Positions 43,885-53,392 of a stretch of DNA of 64,000 nt are shown here, piece by piece. Source of the DNA: UBA9732 sp963621975 (GTDB taxonomy: Bacteria > Spirochaetota > Spirochaetia > Sphaerochaetales > Sphaerochaetaceae); contig CAVFGI010000003.1 of NCBI GenBank assembly GCA_963621975.1, positions 41,860-105,859 on the forward strand, in the 5' to 3' direction. The position numbers were made by a program, and so were the translations under genes. The notes below the pieces were generated by a model, which was not told the DNA's origin, did no database searches, and was given only the letters and a program-made list of their open reading frames with translations. Positions within the stretch are counted from its first letter, which is position 1; every line of letters begins with the position of its first letter.

Positions 43885-45990
43885 TCACTTTTTCGTTTTC
43901 TCTGCCGCTTTTTTCTTCAATTCTTCAGCAATTGTAGTTGGAACCTTTGCATACCTGCAAACTTCCATTGTAAACTCTGCCTTTCCTTGGGTTATTGAAC
44001 GTAAAGCTGTAGAGTATCCAAACATCTCTGCAAGAGGAACCTCTGCATCAACAGTACAAATATTATTGTCTTCTGATGAGCTAACAATCATTCCTCTGCG
44101 CTGGTTAATAGAACCAAAAATTGCACCCTGAAACTCGGATGGACCTTCAACTTCAACCTTCATGATAGGCTCAAGAATAGCAGGTTTAGCCTTTGCAAAA
44201 GCCTCTTTAAAACCAGCAATAGCTGCAGTCTGGAAAGCCATGTCAGAAGAGTCAACTGGATGCCAAGCACCATCGTTTATGCAACAACGTACCCCAACAA
44301 TTGGGAACCCAAGTTGTGGTCCCTTCTTCATTGCAGTTAAGAAACCTTTCTCACAAGAAGGAATGTACTCTGTAGGAATAACACCCCCTTTGATTTCGTT
44401 AACAAACTCAAAGTCTTTCTGTTCTTCGTCTGAATTTGGAGCAACCAAAATTGGCTCAATGTAACCGGCAACTCTTGCAAACTGTCCACTACCTCCAGTT
44501 TGCTTTTTGTGAGTGTAATTGAAGTCCGCATGCTGTGTGATAGCTTCACGATAAGCAACCTCAGGTTTTCCAATCTCTACTTCACACTTATACTCTCTTC
44601 TCATTCTCTCGACATAAACATCCAAGTGAAGCTCTCCCATACCCTTAATAATAGTTTGATTGCTTTCAGGGTCTGTGTAACACTGGAATGTAGGGTCTTC
44701 CTTCATGAAGCGGTTAATTGCCTTACTCATGTTATCTTGGCTCTTCTTATCCTTGGGGAAAATAGCCAAGCTAATAACAGGATTTGGGACATACATTGAT
44801 GTCATTGCATAGTTAACACCACTTCCACAGAAAGTATCGCCGGAAGCACAGTCAATACCAAAGAGAGCTGCAATATCGCCACAAGAAACTTCACTTATAT
44901 CTTCCATTTCAGAAGCATGCATCTTGATGAGTCTTCCAATACGGAACTTTTTTCTAGTTCTTGTATTGTAAAGTTCGTCACCTTTTCTAATCCTTCCTTC
45001 GTAGACTCTAATATAAGTAAGTTGTCCATACTGACCATCTTCAAGCTTAAATGCGAGAACTACAGGTGGCTTAGCAGGAGACGCTTCAAGAACAACTTCT
45101 TGCTCATTGTTGTCCAAGTCAAGGGCCTTGTTTACAACATCTCTTGGTTCTGGCAAATATTTAGTAACAGCGTCCAGTAATGGCTGTATACCCTTATTTT
45201 TATGCGCAGAACCCACGTAAACGGGACACATTTGTAAAGAAAGCGTTCCTTTTCTGATAGCATCTTCAATCATTTCAACTGAAGGTTCTTCTCCCTCAAG
45301 GACCATATTCATAAGGTCATCAGAGAAGTCTGAAGCAGCTTCAATAAGCATCTCTCTTCGTTCAAGAGCCTCATCCATCATAGAAGCTGGAATTTCTTCT
45401 TCTCTGAGAATGCTTCCATTTGGACCATCAAAATAAACGGCCTTCATATTAACCAAGTCAACAACACCTTCAAAGTTATCCTCAAGGCCTATTGGAAGTT
45501 CCATGAGAACTGCATTGAGATTGAGTTTTTCTCTCATTTGCTTGACTACGTTAAGTGGATTTGCACCAACTCTGTCGCACTTATTAATGAAAGCAATACG
45601 TGGTACGTGATAACGATCCATTTGCTTATCTACAGTGATGCTTTGACTCTGAACACCACCAACGGAACATAGCACTAAGATAGCGCCATCCAAAACCCTA
45701 AGAGATCTCTCAACTTCAATTGTAAAGTCTACGTGACCCGGAGTATCTATAACGTTTATTTCATAACCCTTCCAGTTGACACTGGTAGCTGCACTTGCAA
45801 TGGTTATGCCTCTCTCTCTTTCAAGCTCCATGCTATCCATTGTGGCGCCAACGCCATCCTTCCCGTGAACTTCATGGATTGCATGAATTCTGTTGCAATA
45901 GAAAAGAATTCTCTCACTAAGTGTGGTTTTACCGGAATCTATGTGAGCACTAATCCCGATATTTCTCATTTTTGATAATTCTGTTGTCAT
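43885..45990 (-). CDS. fusA: Translation elongation factor G, spirochaete/mitochondrial type
   Basis: GTPase that moves tRNAs and mRNA through the ribosome; 701 aa, five domains. G1 is AHIDSGKTT (most bacterial EF-Gs have AHIDAGKTT). Switch I reads GKDGVGATMDSMELERERGI, which is close to mitochondrial EF-G1 and the spirochaetal spdEFG1 class. G3 is DTPGHVDF and G4 is NKCD. In that class one EF-G translocates and a second recycles ribosomes. The C-terminal domain V ends in a Lys-rich tail. Direct repeats in its upstream region may be regulatory. Confidence 0.95.
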   Translation of the reverse strand: MTTELSKMRNIGISAHIDSGKTTLSERILFYCNRIHAIHEVHGKDGVGATMDSMELERERGITIASAATSVNWKGYEINVIDTPGHVDFTIEVERSLRVLDGAILVLCSVGGVQSQSITVDKQMDRYHVPRIAFINKCDRVGANPLNVVKQMREKLNLNAVLMELPIGLEDNFEGVVDLVNMKAVYFDGPNGSILREEEIPASMMDEALERREMLIEAASDFSDDLMNMVLEGEEPSVEMIEDAIRKGTLSLQMCPVYVGSAHKNKGIQPLLDAVTKYLPEPRDVVNKALDLDNNEQEVVLEASPAKPPVVLAFKLEDGQYGQLTYIRVYEGRIRKGDELYNTRTRKKFRIGRLIKMHASEMEDISEVSCGDIAALFGIDCASGDTFCGSGVNYAMTSMYVPNPVISLAIFPKDKKSQDNMSKAINRFMKEDPTFQCYTDPESNQTIIKGMGELHLDVYVERMRREYKCEVEIGKPEVAYREAITQHADFNYTHKKQTGGSGQFARVAGYIEPILVAPNSDEEQKDFEFVNEIKGGVIPTEYIPSCEKGFLTAMKKGPQLGFPIVGVRCCINDGAWHPVDSSDMAFQTAAIAGFKEAFAKAKPAILEPIMKVEVEGPSEFQGAIFGSINQRRGMIVSSSEDNNICTVDAEVPLAEMFGYSTALRSITQGKAEFTMEVCRYAKVPTTIAEELKKKAAEKTKK

Positions 45991-46018
45991 TTTCTTAACT
46001 CTTTAACCTTCAGTAAAA

Positions 46019-46060
46019 AAACTATCATTTTAACCCTTAAAACGAGCAGTAAACTATCAT
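46019..46060. repeat. Direct repeat upstream of fusA
   Basis: AAACTATCAT at 46019-46028 and 46051-46060, 32 bp apart (about three helical turns), each preceded by CAGTA. They lie in the fusA upstream region. The rest of the 194-nt gap to pheS is A+T-rich without other recognisable signals. Confidence 0.5.
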
Positions 46061-46184
46061 ATTTTAAAAATTTCTGCAATGCTGTTTTAATGGTCTTTTG
46101 AACTAGGTTACTTGTCGCAAATACTTTTCATTTTCAACAACTAATTATATTATGAGAAAAAATTACTTTTTGCGGTGGCATTAT

Positions 46185-47723
46185 ATGGATTTAGATGTAA
46201 AAAACCTTCACCCACTAGAAGTGAAGTTGCTTAGGCACGTTGACCTGTCAAGTGAAATTACAGCAGACAAGATTGTTGCGGAACTTGGTTATAAAATTGG
46301 TCAGTGCAACCAGGCTTTCAGCTGGTTGAGTGCAAAAGGCCTTTTGGTTGAAACAAGCAGAAAGACTATTGTTCAGTATGAGCTGACAGATTTAGGAAAA
46401 GAGCAGGCAGAAAAAGGAACACCTGCTCAGAGAATATTTGATTTACTTAGTTCGGGTGAAGCACTTTCTTTACCAGAAATTGCTGAAAAAATCGGGCTAG
46501 AAAAGAGCGATATAGGATCCGCTTATGGAATGCTGTCCAAGGCTGGGACCTGTGCCATGAATGGAGAGAACAAGGCCTATGTTAAAGAAAACAAGCTACC
46601 AGAAGATGTCGTGGAGACGGCAGAGCTCTTGAAAAAAGGGCTTTCTGGTGCTTTAAATGAGGCTTCTTTGACTGAAAAAGAAAAGTCTTTGATGTCAAAA
46701 ATTTCAAAAAAGCGTGGTGCCGTGGGAAGTCCTTACAAGGTAATTGAACGTGAGGAAGTAGTTTATAAGCTTACAGAGGCAGGTGAGAAAGCAAAAGAAG
46801 CAGTCATCAATGCAAACATAACTGGAGAAGAAATTGGAGTTCTCACCCCACAAATTTTGGCATCTGGTTCTTGGAAAAATGCAAGTTTCCGTCCGTACGG
46901 CCTTGATGCTCCGGTCTCAAGATTAATTCCTGGCCGTCACAACCCTTATGGAAATTACATTCAATGGGTAAAAGACAAGCTCACAGACCTAGGCTTTGAG
47001 GAATTTGATGGGCCACTGGTAGAAAATGAATTCTGGAATGGAGATGCCCTTTTCATGCCACAATTCCATAGCGCAAGAGATATTCATGACGTCTACTATG
47101 TAAAAGAACCGCGCCATTGCAAGAAAATTGAAGAACCTTGGCTTACAAATATTGCAAACGCACATGAAAACGGTGGAAATACAGGATCACGTGGTTGGCA
47201 GTATAAATTTGACCACGAATTTACAAGAAGACAAGTTTTGAGAAGTCAGGGAACAGTTCTCTCTGCCCACCAGCTAACAAAAGCCAAGGTACCAGGAAAG
47301 TACTTTGGAGTTGTCCGTTGCTTCAGATTTGATGAAGTTGATGCAACCCATGGTGCTGATTTCTTCCAAACAGAAGGCATTGTAATTGGAAAGGAAGCAA
47401 ACCTTAAGGACTTGCTCGGCCTGCTCAAGATGTTCGCAACGGAAATTGCAGGAGCAACAGATTTTAAATACGTACCAGGTTACTTCCCATTCACCGAACC
47501 TTCTATTGAAATTCACATTAAACACCCCGTTTTAGGTTGGTTCGAACTTGGTGGTTCAGGAATTTTCAGGCCAGAAGTTACAAAGTCTCTTGGAATAGAT
47601 GAGCCAGTTCTTGCTTGGGGTCTTGGAATTGACCGCATGGCAATGATGCATCTTGGAATTAACGATATAAGGGATTTGTTCACTCCAAACATTGAAAGCG
47701 TAAGAACAAGGAGGGGAAACTAA
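46185..47723 (+). CDS. pheS: Phenylalanyl-tRNA synthetase alpha chain, archaeal type
   Basis: Catalytic subunit charging tRNA-Phe; 512 aa, longer than the usual bacterial 330-350. The N-terminal 220 residues form winged-helix-like repeats (LEVKLLRHVDLSSEITADKI, FDLLSSGEALSLPEIAEKI) as in archaeal and eukaryotic enzymes. The class II core has RPYGLDAPVSRLIPGRHNPY, motif 2 near RCFRFDEVDATHGADFFQTE and motif 3 GWGLGIDRMAM-like (AWGLGIDRMAMMHLG). This type is known in spirochaetes. GGTGG with 6 nt spacing supports the ATG at 46185. pheT overlaps by one base. Confidence 0.95.
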   Translation: MDLDVKNLHPLEVKLLRHVDLSSEITADKIVAELGYKIGQCNQAFSWLSAKGLLVETSRKTIVQYELTDLGKEQAEKGTPAQRIFDLLSSGEALSLPEIAEKIGLEKSDIGSAYGMLSKAGTCAMNGENKAYVKENKLPEDVVETAELLKKGLSGALNEASLTEKEKSLMSKISKKRGAVGSPYKVIEREEVVYKLTEAGEKAKEAVINANITGEEIGVLTPQILASGSWKNASFRPYGLDAPVSRLIPGRHNPYGNYIQWVKDKLTDLGFEEFDGPLVENEFWNGDALFMPQFHSARDIHDVYYVKEPRHCKKIEEPWLTNIANAHENGGNTGSRGWQYKFDHEFTRRQVLRSQGTVLSAHQLTKAKVPGKYFGVVRCFRFDEVDATHGADFFQTEGIVIGKEANLKDLLGLLKMFATEIAGATDFKYVPGYFPFTEPSIEIHIKHPVLGWFELGGSGIFRPEVTKSLGIDEPVLAWGLGIDRMAMMHLGINDIRDLFTPNIESVRTRRGN

Positions 47724-49420
47724 TGCCTAAATTTGAAACTACCGAAAAAATGTTTTATGGTCTTATGGGTCGTCCGTACTCAGATTCCGAGCTTGAGGAC
47801 ATCTTCCCTCGTGCAAAGGCCGAGCTAGATGGCCACGACACAGAAAATCACGTCTTGAAAATAGAGCTGAATGACACCAACAGGCCAGATCTCTGGTCCG
47901 CAATGGGACTAGCCCGATTACTCAAGAACTACGACAATCCATCCCCAAGACAGTACGACTTCTTCTCCTCCAAGGTTTATACAGCCAATAACAAAGGCAG
48001 AGAACTCCATGTTGGACCAAGGGCCAAAGATGTTAGACCTTTCTCTTGTGGATTTGTAGCAGTAGGAAAAGAAGTTGATGAAGAAATTCTTCTTACTTTA
48101 ATTCAAAGTCAGGAAAAACTTTGCTGGAACTTTGGAAGAAAAAGAAAGTCAATTGCTATGGGAATCTACAGAAATGACCTCATTCAATACCCTATCCATT
48201 ATGATGGAGCAGACCCTGACAAAACTCACTTTGTTCCACTTCACATGGAAGAAGATTTAACATTGCGCCAGATTTGCGAACAGCATCCAAAAGGAAAAGA
48301 ATACGGCTACATTATTAAGGATAGCCCTGTATATCCTTATCTTTACGATGACAGTGGCGAAGCCCTCTCTATGCCTCCAATAATCAACAGTGCAAGAGTT
48401 GGCGCTGTTAAGGTTGGAGACAAAGATCTTTTTGTTGAAATGTCAGGAACAGTTCTCAAAGATGTACTGCTTTGTGCTTCAATTATGGCATGCGATATGG
48501 CGGATTTGGGTTTCACCATTGAACCTATCAAGGTTGTTTATCCATATGAAACAGAATTTGGCAAAGAAATCACAGTTCCTTACTACTTCCAAGATTCTCA
48601 AAGCTGTACTGTTGAGCAGATTCACAAAACTCTTGGAGAAAAGATTTCAGCTAAAGAAGCTAAAAAAGCTTTACTTAGAATGGGAGTCTACAGTGTTTCA
48701 GAAGGTAACACAATTTATATTACATGTCCTGAATACAGAAACGACTTCCTTCATGCTGTGGATGTAGTTGAAGATGTTATGGTTGGCTATGGTCTTGAGA
48801 ATTTTGTCCCTACAATTCCCAAAGACTTCACAATTGGTCGTCTTACTCCTGCAGAGGAACTTGGGAGAAAGGTCAAGGACATAATGATTGGAATGGGTTT
48901 CCAAGAAATGATGTACAATTACTTAGGCAGTAGACGTGAATATGTTGATAATATGCACATTTCTGGCGACAAGGTCATCATGATTGCAAATCCAATGTCT
49001 GAAAACTTTGAAGCTGTTAGACCTTCCATTATCCCTTCTCTTCTTGAGAGTGAGAGCGTTTCAGGGCATGCAACATATCCTCATAACATCTTTGAGGTTG
49101 GCAAGGTTGCATTCCTTGAGCCTTCAGACAATAGTGGAACCGTTACACGCAACAATCTAGGCTTTATGTCTGCAGATGTAAGCGTTGGATTCAATGAAGT
49201 CAACAGTTTCATTAATACCCTTATGTATTTCTTAAAAGTAGAGTATACTCTAAGAGTCCCAGAGGATGATCCTAGATTTATTCCTGGTAGATGCGCTGAG
49301 ATTATTGTGAAGGGAGAAAAGGTTGGAATCTTTGGGGAAGTACATCCAGCTGTTCTTGAAAGTTGGGGCTGTGGCATGCCTACTGTAGTTGCAGAGATTG
49401 ACCTAGACTGTTTGCTTTGA
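47723..49420 (+). CDS. pheT: Phenylalanyl-tRNA synthetase beta chain, archaeal type
   Basis: 565 aa, much shorter than the roughly 800 aa bacterial beta chain: it lacks the N-terminal tRNA-binding/EMAP domain and the C-terminal anticodon-binding domain, as in archaea and spirochaetes. B3/B4 domain in the first 270 residues (editing region), B5 near 290-360, catalytic-like domain to the end (GRCAEIIVKGEKVGIFGEVH). Starts in the pheS stop (TAATG) after AGGAGGGG. The stop overlaps the start of pdhA. Confidence 0.94.
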   Translation: MPKFETTEKMFYGLMGRPYSDSELEDIFPRAKAELDGHDTENHVLKIELNDTNRPDLWSAMGLARLLKNYDNPSPRQYDFFSSKVYTANNKGRELHVGPRAKDVRPFSCGFVAVGKEVDEEILLTLIQSQEKLCWNFGRKRKSIAMGIYRNDLIQYPIHYDGADPDKTHFVPLHMEEDLTLRQICEQHPKGKEYGYIIKDSPVYPYLYDDSGEALSMPPIINSARVGAVKVGDKDLFVEMSGTVLKDVLLCASIMACDMADLGFTIEPIKVVYPYETEFGKEITVPYYFQDSQSCTVEQIHKTLGEKISAKEAKKALLRMGVYSVSEGNTIYITCPEYRNDFLHAVDVVEDVMVGYGLENFVPTIPKDFTIGRLTPAEELGRKVKDIMIGMGFQEMMYNYLGSRREYVDNMHISGDKVIMIANPMSENFEAVRPSIIPSLLESESVSGHATYPHNIFEVGKVAFLEPSDNSGTVTRNNLGFMSADVSVGFNEVNSFINTLMYFLKVEYTLRVPEDDPRFIPGRCAEIIVKGEKVGIFGEVHPAVLESWGCGMPTVVAEIDLDCLL

Positions 49421-50445
49421 TTAAAAAAGATGTTGCATTAGAACTTTTTAGACAAATGTTGAACTCTCGGTTTTTTGAAGAGAAAACCGAGCAGTTATTT
49501 AAGGCTGGCCTGATTCACGGAACTACCCATTTAGCAAATGGGCAAGAGGCTTCTCAGGCTGGCCTTTGTTCTGCTTTAGAGGATGGAGATTGGATTGTTC
49601 CAACTCACAGATGTCACGGCTTTACAATTTGTAGAGGAAGTGACCCTTTTGCAATGTTCAGTGAGATGTTTGGCTCTATCCATGGACTAGCAAAAGGCCT
49701 TGGCGGCAGCATGCACATGCCAGACAAACTTCATTGGAATCTTGGATCTTCTGCTGTTGTTGGATCTGGCGTTCCTCTTGCCACAGGCATAGCTTTCTCT
49801 GAGAAATTTAAAGCTGTTGGGCATGCTGGCTTTTGCTCTTCTTCCTTTGGTAATCCTAAAGATTATCCTATTGTTCCTGTAAAGAATGTTACTGTTGCCA
49901 TCTTTGGAGATGGGGCTTCTAGCAGAGGTTCTGTTCACGAATCTATGAACATAGCTTCAATTTGGAAGTTGCCAATTCTCTTTTACTGCGAAAACAATCA
50001 CTATGGAATGTCAGCATCAAGTGACAAAATGATTAGCATTCACTCTGTAGCTCAACGTTCTGCTTCTTACACAATGCCAGGAAAGACAGTAGATGGTAAT
50101 GATGTTGAGGTTGTCTATGAAGCTTCAAAGGAAGCACTTTCTTATATTCGCTCAGGCAAAGGCCCTTACCTTCTTGAAGTCATGACCTACAGAACAAAGG
50201 GACATTCTAAGAGTGATAGACGTTTATACAGAACAGTTCAAGAAGAAGAACAATGGCTCAAAAAGGACCCTATTACGCTTTTTGAACAAAAACTTATCAA
50301 ACTAGGCTATCTTTCTTCTGACGAAATTACAGAGATAGAAGAACAGTGCCATGCATATATTGAAAGAATGGCAACTTTAGCCCTAGATAAAAGTTCAGAC
50401 AAGCTGAGTATTAAGGATGTGGAGGGCATGGTTTATGCAGAATAA
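49417..50445 (+). CDS. pdhA: Pyruvate dehydrogenase E1 alpha subunit
   Basis: Thiamine-diphosphate-dependent oxidative decarboxylase alpha chain, 342 aa; could also be an acetoin dehydrogenase chain. The TPP motif begins IFGDGASSRGSVHES and ends CENN. The phosphorylation-loop-like RTKGHSKSDRRLYR is present, as is GLGGSMHM. The start is TTG overlapping the pheT stop (TTGA); the next ATG at 49456 would remove the first helix. No lipoyl E2 or E3 gene is in view. Confidence 0.9.
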   Translation: MIKKDVALELFRQMLNSRFFEEKTEQLFKAGLIHGTTHLANGQEASQAGLCSALEDGDWIVPTHRCHGFTICRGSDPFAMFSEMFGSIHGLAKGLGGSMHMPDKLHWNLGSSAVVGSGVPLATGIAFSEKFKAVGHAGFCSSSFGNPKDYPIVPVKNVTVAIFGDGASSRGSVHESMNIASIWKLPILFYCENNHYGMSASSDKMISIHSVAQRSASYTMPGKTVDGNDVEVVYEASKEALSYIRSGKGPYLLEVMTYRTKGHSKSDRRLYRTVQEEEQWLKKDPITLFEQKLIKLGYLSSDEITEIEEQCHAYIERMATLALDKSSDKLSIKDVEGMVYAE

Positions 50446-51406
50446 ATTAACATTTCGTGAAGCATTGAGACAGGCCCTTGCAGATGAAATGGCTCGAGAT
50501 CCAAATGTAATTCTGTTAGGTGAAGATGTTGGAGTTTATGGTGGCTGTTTTAAAGTCTCAGGAGATTTATACAAAAAATTCCCAAATCAAGTCATTGACA
50601 CACCAGTTTCAGAAGAAGGATTCACTGGAATGGCTGTTGGTGCAGCAATGATGGGACTTAGACCTGTTGTTGAAATTATGTATGCAGATTTTTTCACTCT
50701 CGTCTTTGATCCAATTGTTAACCATGCAGCAAAAACTCACTTCATGAGTGGTGGGCAGTTTTGTTGCCCAATTACGGTTCGTCTGCCAGAAGGAAGTGGA
50801 ACAGGTCATGGGGCTCAGCATACACAGAGTCCAGAGACTCTTTTCCAAAACAGTACAGGCTTAAAAATGGTAGCTCCTTCTTGTACTTCTGATGCTTACT
50901 ATCTTCTTAGGGCAGCAATCAGAGATAACAATCCTGTTCTAGTTTTTGAACACAAGCTTCTATATGATACAGAAGGCGTTATAGAAAGCGAGCCTCTTCC
51001 AATTGGAAAAGCAAAGGTACTAAGGCAAGGCAAGGATGTTACAATTATTTCATATTCAAGAGCTGTTCAAACTGCGTTACAAACAGCATCTCTACTTTCT
51101 GACTCTGGAATTGAAGCTACTGTTGTTGACCTTTGCACATTAAAACCTCTTGATAAGAATACTATTTTCTCTGAAATTCAAAAAACAGGAAGAGTTCTTT
51201 TAATTCAAGATCCAAATGCTTTTGGAGGGATAAGTTCACAGGTTTGTTCAGAGATTTGCTCTGACCCAAAGACTTTTAACTCTCTTAAGGCTCCAATTAT
51301 TCACAAAGGTGGCAAATGTACTCCAGTTCCTTTCTCAAAGGATCTTGAGCTTTCAATAATTCCAAATGCAGAAGATTGTGCTAAAGCTATAATTGAGTTG
51401 TTTTAA
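50435..51406 (+). CDS. pdhB: Pyruvate dehydrogenase E1 beta subunit
   Basis: 323 aa partner of PdhA in the alpha2beta2 E1. Motifs: LTFREALRQALADEMARDPN, LLGEDVGVYGGCFKVS, DTPVSEEGFTGMAVGAAMMG, and GSGTGHGAQHTQSPE around the TPP site. C-terminal transketolase domain (VVDLCTLKPLDKNTI). The ATG at 50435 follows GGAGGG by 8 nt inside the last codons of pdhA, an 11-nt overlap. Last gene of the pheST-pdhAB run. Confidence 0.92.
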   Translation: MQNKLTFREALRQALADEMARDPNVILLGEDVGVYGGCFKVSGDLYKKFPNQVIDTPVSEEGFTGMAVGAAMMGLRPVVEIMYADFFTLVFDPIVNHAAKTHFMSGGQFCCPITVRLPEGSGTGHGAQHTQSPETLFQNSTGLKMVAPSCTSDAYYLLRAAIRDNNPVLVFEHKLLYDTEGVIESEPLPIGKAKVLRQGKDVTIISYSRAVQTALQTASLLSDSGIEATVVDLCTLKPLDKNTIFSEIQKTGRVLLIQDPNAFGGISSQVCSEICSDPKTFNSLKAPIIHKGGKCTPVPFSKDLELSIIPNAEDCAKAIIELF

Positions 51407-51423
51407 AACTTAGCACGCTTCTT

Positions 51424-52605
51424 CTAATTTCGAACAAAATCCTCAAAAGAGTTAAGAAAAGCATTCAGTTTTTCTTTATCTGTTATGCTAGCAGCCCCCT
51501 GAAAAAGTGGAGATCTTCCCCCACCCTTTGCATCAATGGTAGGAAGGATAGTTTTTCTAACTTCATTAAAATCCTTCTTTTCATACTTACCCTTTAAGGC
51601 AATTACCCAAAGGCTTCTTTCTTTTTCAACTTTAATAACACACATTGCAAGGTTTTCGTAATTATTAGAAGCGTGTTGAAAACCTTGCAAATCACAATTG
51701 CCATCTACAATAAATGTAACAACATCACCTTTTATATTTTTTTCAATTTGATAGCCTGAAACTATTTTCTCTAGTTCTTTTTTCTCGTGTGTTAGTTGAT
51801 TTAGGCTATTATTAAGACTTTCTACTTTAGGCAACAGGTCTGCCGGAGCACAGGTCAACTTACTACAGAGCTCCTCTTGGAGGTTCAAAGCTTTTTTTGC
51901 ATAGGAAAATGCTTCTTCTCCACATTTAAAATATAATCTTACATGACCTCTTATGTTTTCATGTCCAATACAATAGATAAGTCTTATTTCTGAAGTTTTT
52001 GCCACATGCACTCCCCCACAAGCAATCCTATCAACATCTTGAATTTCTACTATACGAACATTTCCTTCAACTTTAATTGAACGTCTGAGTCCCAAAGCTT
52101 CTGCGTCTTTATGGCTCATTTCGTGATAAAAGATTGGATGGCTCTCTATGATTGCATTATTGGAGGCCTCTACTAAACCCTCTATTACAGAATCATTAAT
52201 CTCTGCCTGATTAGTTTCTATTGTTAAATACTCATCGCCAAGATGAACAGCTACTGTTCCAATGTTAAATTTTGTAAAAAGAAGTCCAGATAACATGTGT
52301 TGTGCAGTATGCATCACCATAAATTTATATCTATGAGACCAATCGAGTTTTAAGGTAAGGTGGTCACCTACTTCTATTGCTTTTTGTGAACAAACAATCA
52401 AGATTGAGTCCCCGTTTTCTGCTTTCTTAGTATCTATGACTTTATAAGAGCCCAAAAACCCTCTATCTCCGGGTTGGCCTCCACTTTCTGGGTAAAAAAT
52501 GGTGCAATCTGTTATTACTTCAATGTGATTTTCTTTCTCGCAAACCTCAACAACAGTGCACTCTGTCTCTTTCATGTAAGTATCTTTGTAATAGAGCTTG
52601 TCCAT
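51424..52605 (-). CDS. Alanyl-tRNA editing protein (AlaX-L type) with DHHA1 domain
   Basis: 393 aa stand-alone relative of the AlaRS editing half; hydrolyses mischarged Ser- or Gly-tRNA-Ala. The N-terminal part contains FYPESGGQPGDRG. The zinc site is HTAQHMLSG (HxxxH), completed by IACGGVHV. A coiled segment (about 250-290) precedes a DHHA1 domain with the Gly-rich KGGGRSPLFQGAA. No aminoacylation domain. AAGGAT 8 nt before the ATG. Transcribed toward the convergent pdhB. Confidence 0.9.
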   Translation of the reverse strand: MDKLYYKDTYMKETECTVVEVCEKENHIEVITDCTIFYPESGGQPGDRGFLGSYKVIDTKKAENGDSILIVCSQKAIEVGDHLTLKLDWSHRYKFMVMHTAQHMLSGLLFTKFNIGTVAVHLGDEYLTIETNQAEINDSVIEGLVEASNNAIIESHPIFYHEMSHKDAEALGLRRSIKVEGNVRIVEIQDVDRIACGGVHVAKTSEIRLIYCIGHENIRGHVRLYFKCGEEAFSYAKKALNLQEELCSKLTCAPADLLPKVESLNNSLNQLTHEKKELEKIVSGYQIEKNIKGDVVTFIVDGNCDLQGFQHASNNYENLAMCVIKVEKERSLWVIALKGKYEKKDFNEVRKTILPTIDAKGGGRSPLFQGAASITDKEKLNAFLNSFEDFVRN

Positions 52606-52709
52606 AACTATTTATCCTTGGCATTTATTTCTTGGATAGAAGATATCCTTATTCTCAAATGTTGTCCATTGAGAGAAAAATCGGTATCTTCAGAGATAGA
52701 GGTGAAAAT

Positions 52710-53264
52710 ATGTCACGAATTAAATCGGCGTGGGAATTGGCGCTGGAAAAGACCAAAGATATAGAGATTGATGAGAATAAGTATAGGGCTGGTGTGCTAG
52801 AAAAAGAAGGTATGGCATTAGCTGGCAAGTATTTAAATGACGCCCAGATGTCGGATGAAGAGCTTTCAAAGAAGTATAATGCTTATTCAGCTGATGAGTT
52901 AGTTATTGTAAAAAAAGGCATTATCAATACAGTGTTTTCTAACTTAGGCCTACCTTCAGATGACATGTATGAGATGAGATTTGAACGAATTGTGGCCTTG
53001 GTGGTATTGATTGCAGACCAAAACAGTCAGGCAATTTCATCTATTAGACAAATTGGGGAACTTTTTGCCCAGTACGTGAAACATAGAGATGACTTCATTC
53101 AAAGAATGCAAGAACAAGTACAGCAGGCAATGCAGGAAAACCCTGAAGCTTTCAATTCAAAACAATACACACAACTAATTCAGCAGAACCTCAAGAAACT
53201 CGAGGCGCAGTATCAAGGTGCACTTGATAATGCCAAAGAAGGCCTGCGTTCACAACTTTTGTAA
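52710..53264 (+). CDS. Conserved-looking helical protein, unknown
   Basis: 184 aa, not recognised. It is almost entirely helical and charged, with an amphipathic Gln-rich coiled-coil-like end (FIQRMQEQVQQAMQEN). A central hydrophobic helix (FERIVALVVLIADQ) is probably buried, not membrane-spanning. GAGGTGA 4-5 nt upstream of the ATG at 52710 decides the start. Its last two codons and stop lie inside the first copy of a 14-bp tandem repeat. Confidence 0.7.
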   Translation: MSRIKSAWELALEKTKDIEIDENKYRAGVLEKEGMALAGKYLNDAQMSDEELSKKYNAYSADELVIVKKGIINTVFSNLGLPSDDMYEMRFERIVALVVLIADQNSQAISSIRQIGELFAQYVKHRDDFIQRMQEQVQQAMQENPEAFNSKQYTQLIQQNLKKLEAQYQGALDNAKEGLRSQLL

Positions 53265-53326
53265 GTTGGCTTTTGTAAGTTGGCTTTTGCAAGTTGGCTT
53301 TTGTAAGTTGGCTTTTGCAAGTTGGC
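53257..53326. repeat. Five 14-bp tandem repeats at a stop codon
   Basis: TTTTG[T/C]AAGTTGGC repeated five times without spacer. Copies 1, 2 and 4 have T and copies 3 and 5 have C at the sixth base. The stop codon of the 52710 gene lies in copy 1. The array ends directly at the mgtE promoter. Confidence 0.95.
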
Positions 53327-53355
53327 TTGAAGTCAATTCGACGATTCGATATACT
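53327..53355 (+). promoter_or_regulatory. Sigma-70 promoter of the mgtE leader
   Basis: TTGAAG (53327-53332), exact 17-bp spacer, TATACT (53350-53355). Predicted start near 53362 gives a 5' leader of about 208 nt before mgtE. Confidence 0.7.
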
Positions 53356-53392
53356 CTTTTTCTGGGGTCTTGTGCCCCATAGCGTCTTCACG

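Noticed and set aside
45991..46184. T-box or phenylalanine attenuator before pheS
   Set aside because: No T-box sequence, Phe-rich leader ORF or terminator hairpin is visible.
53191..53391. Minus-strand 66-aa reading frame with repeated Lys-Pro-Thr/Lys-Ser-Gln units
   Set aside because: It is the translation of the 14-bp tandem array; no RBS, no promoter and antisense to a real gene end.
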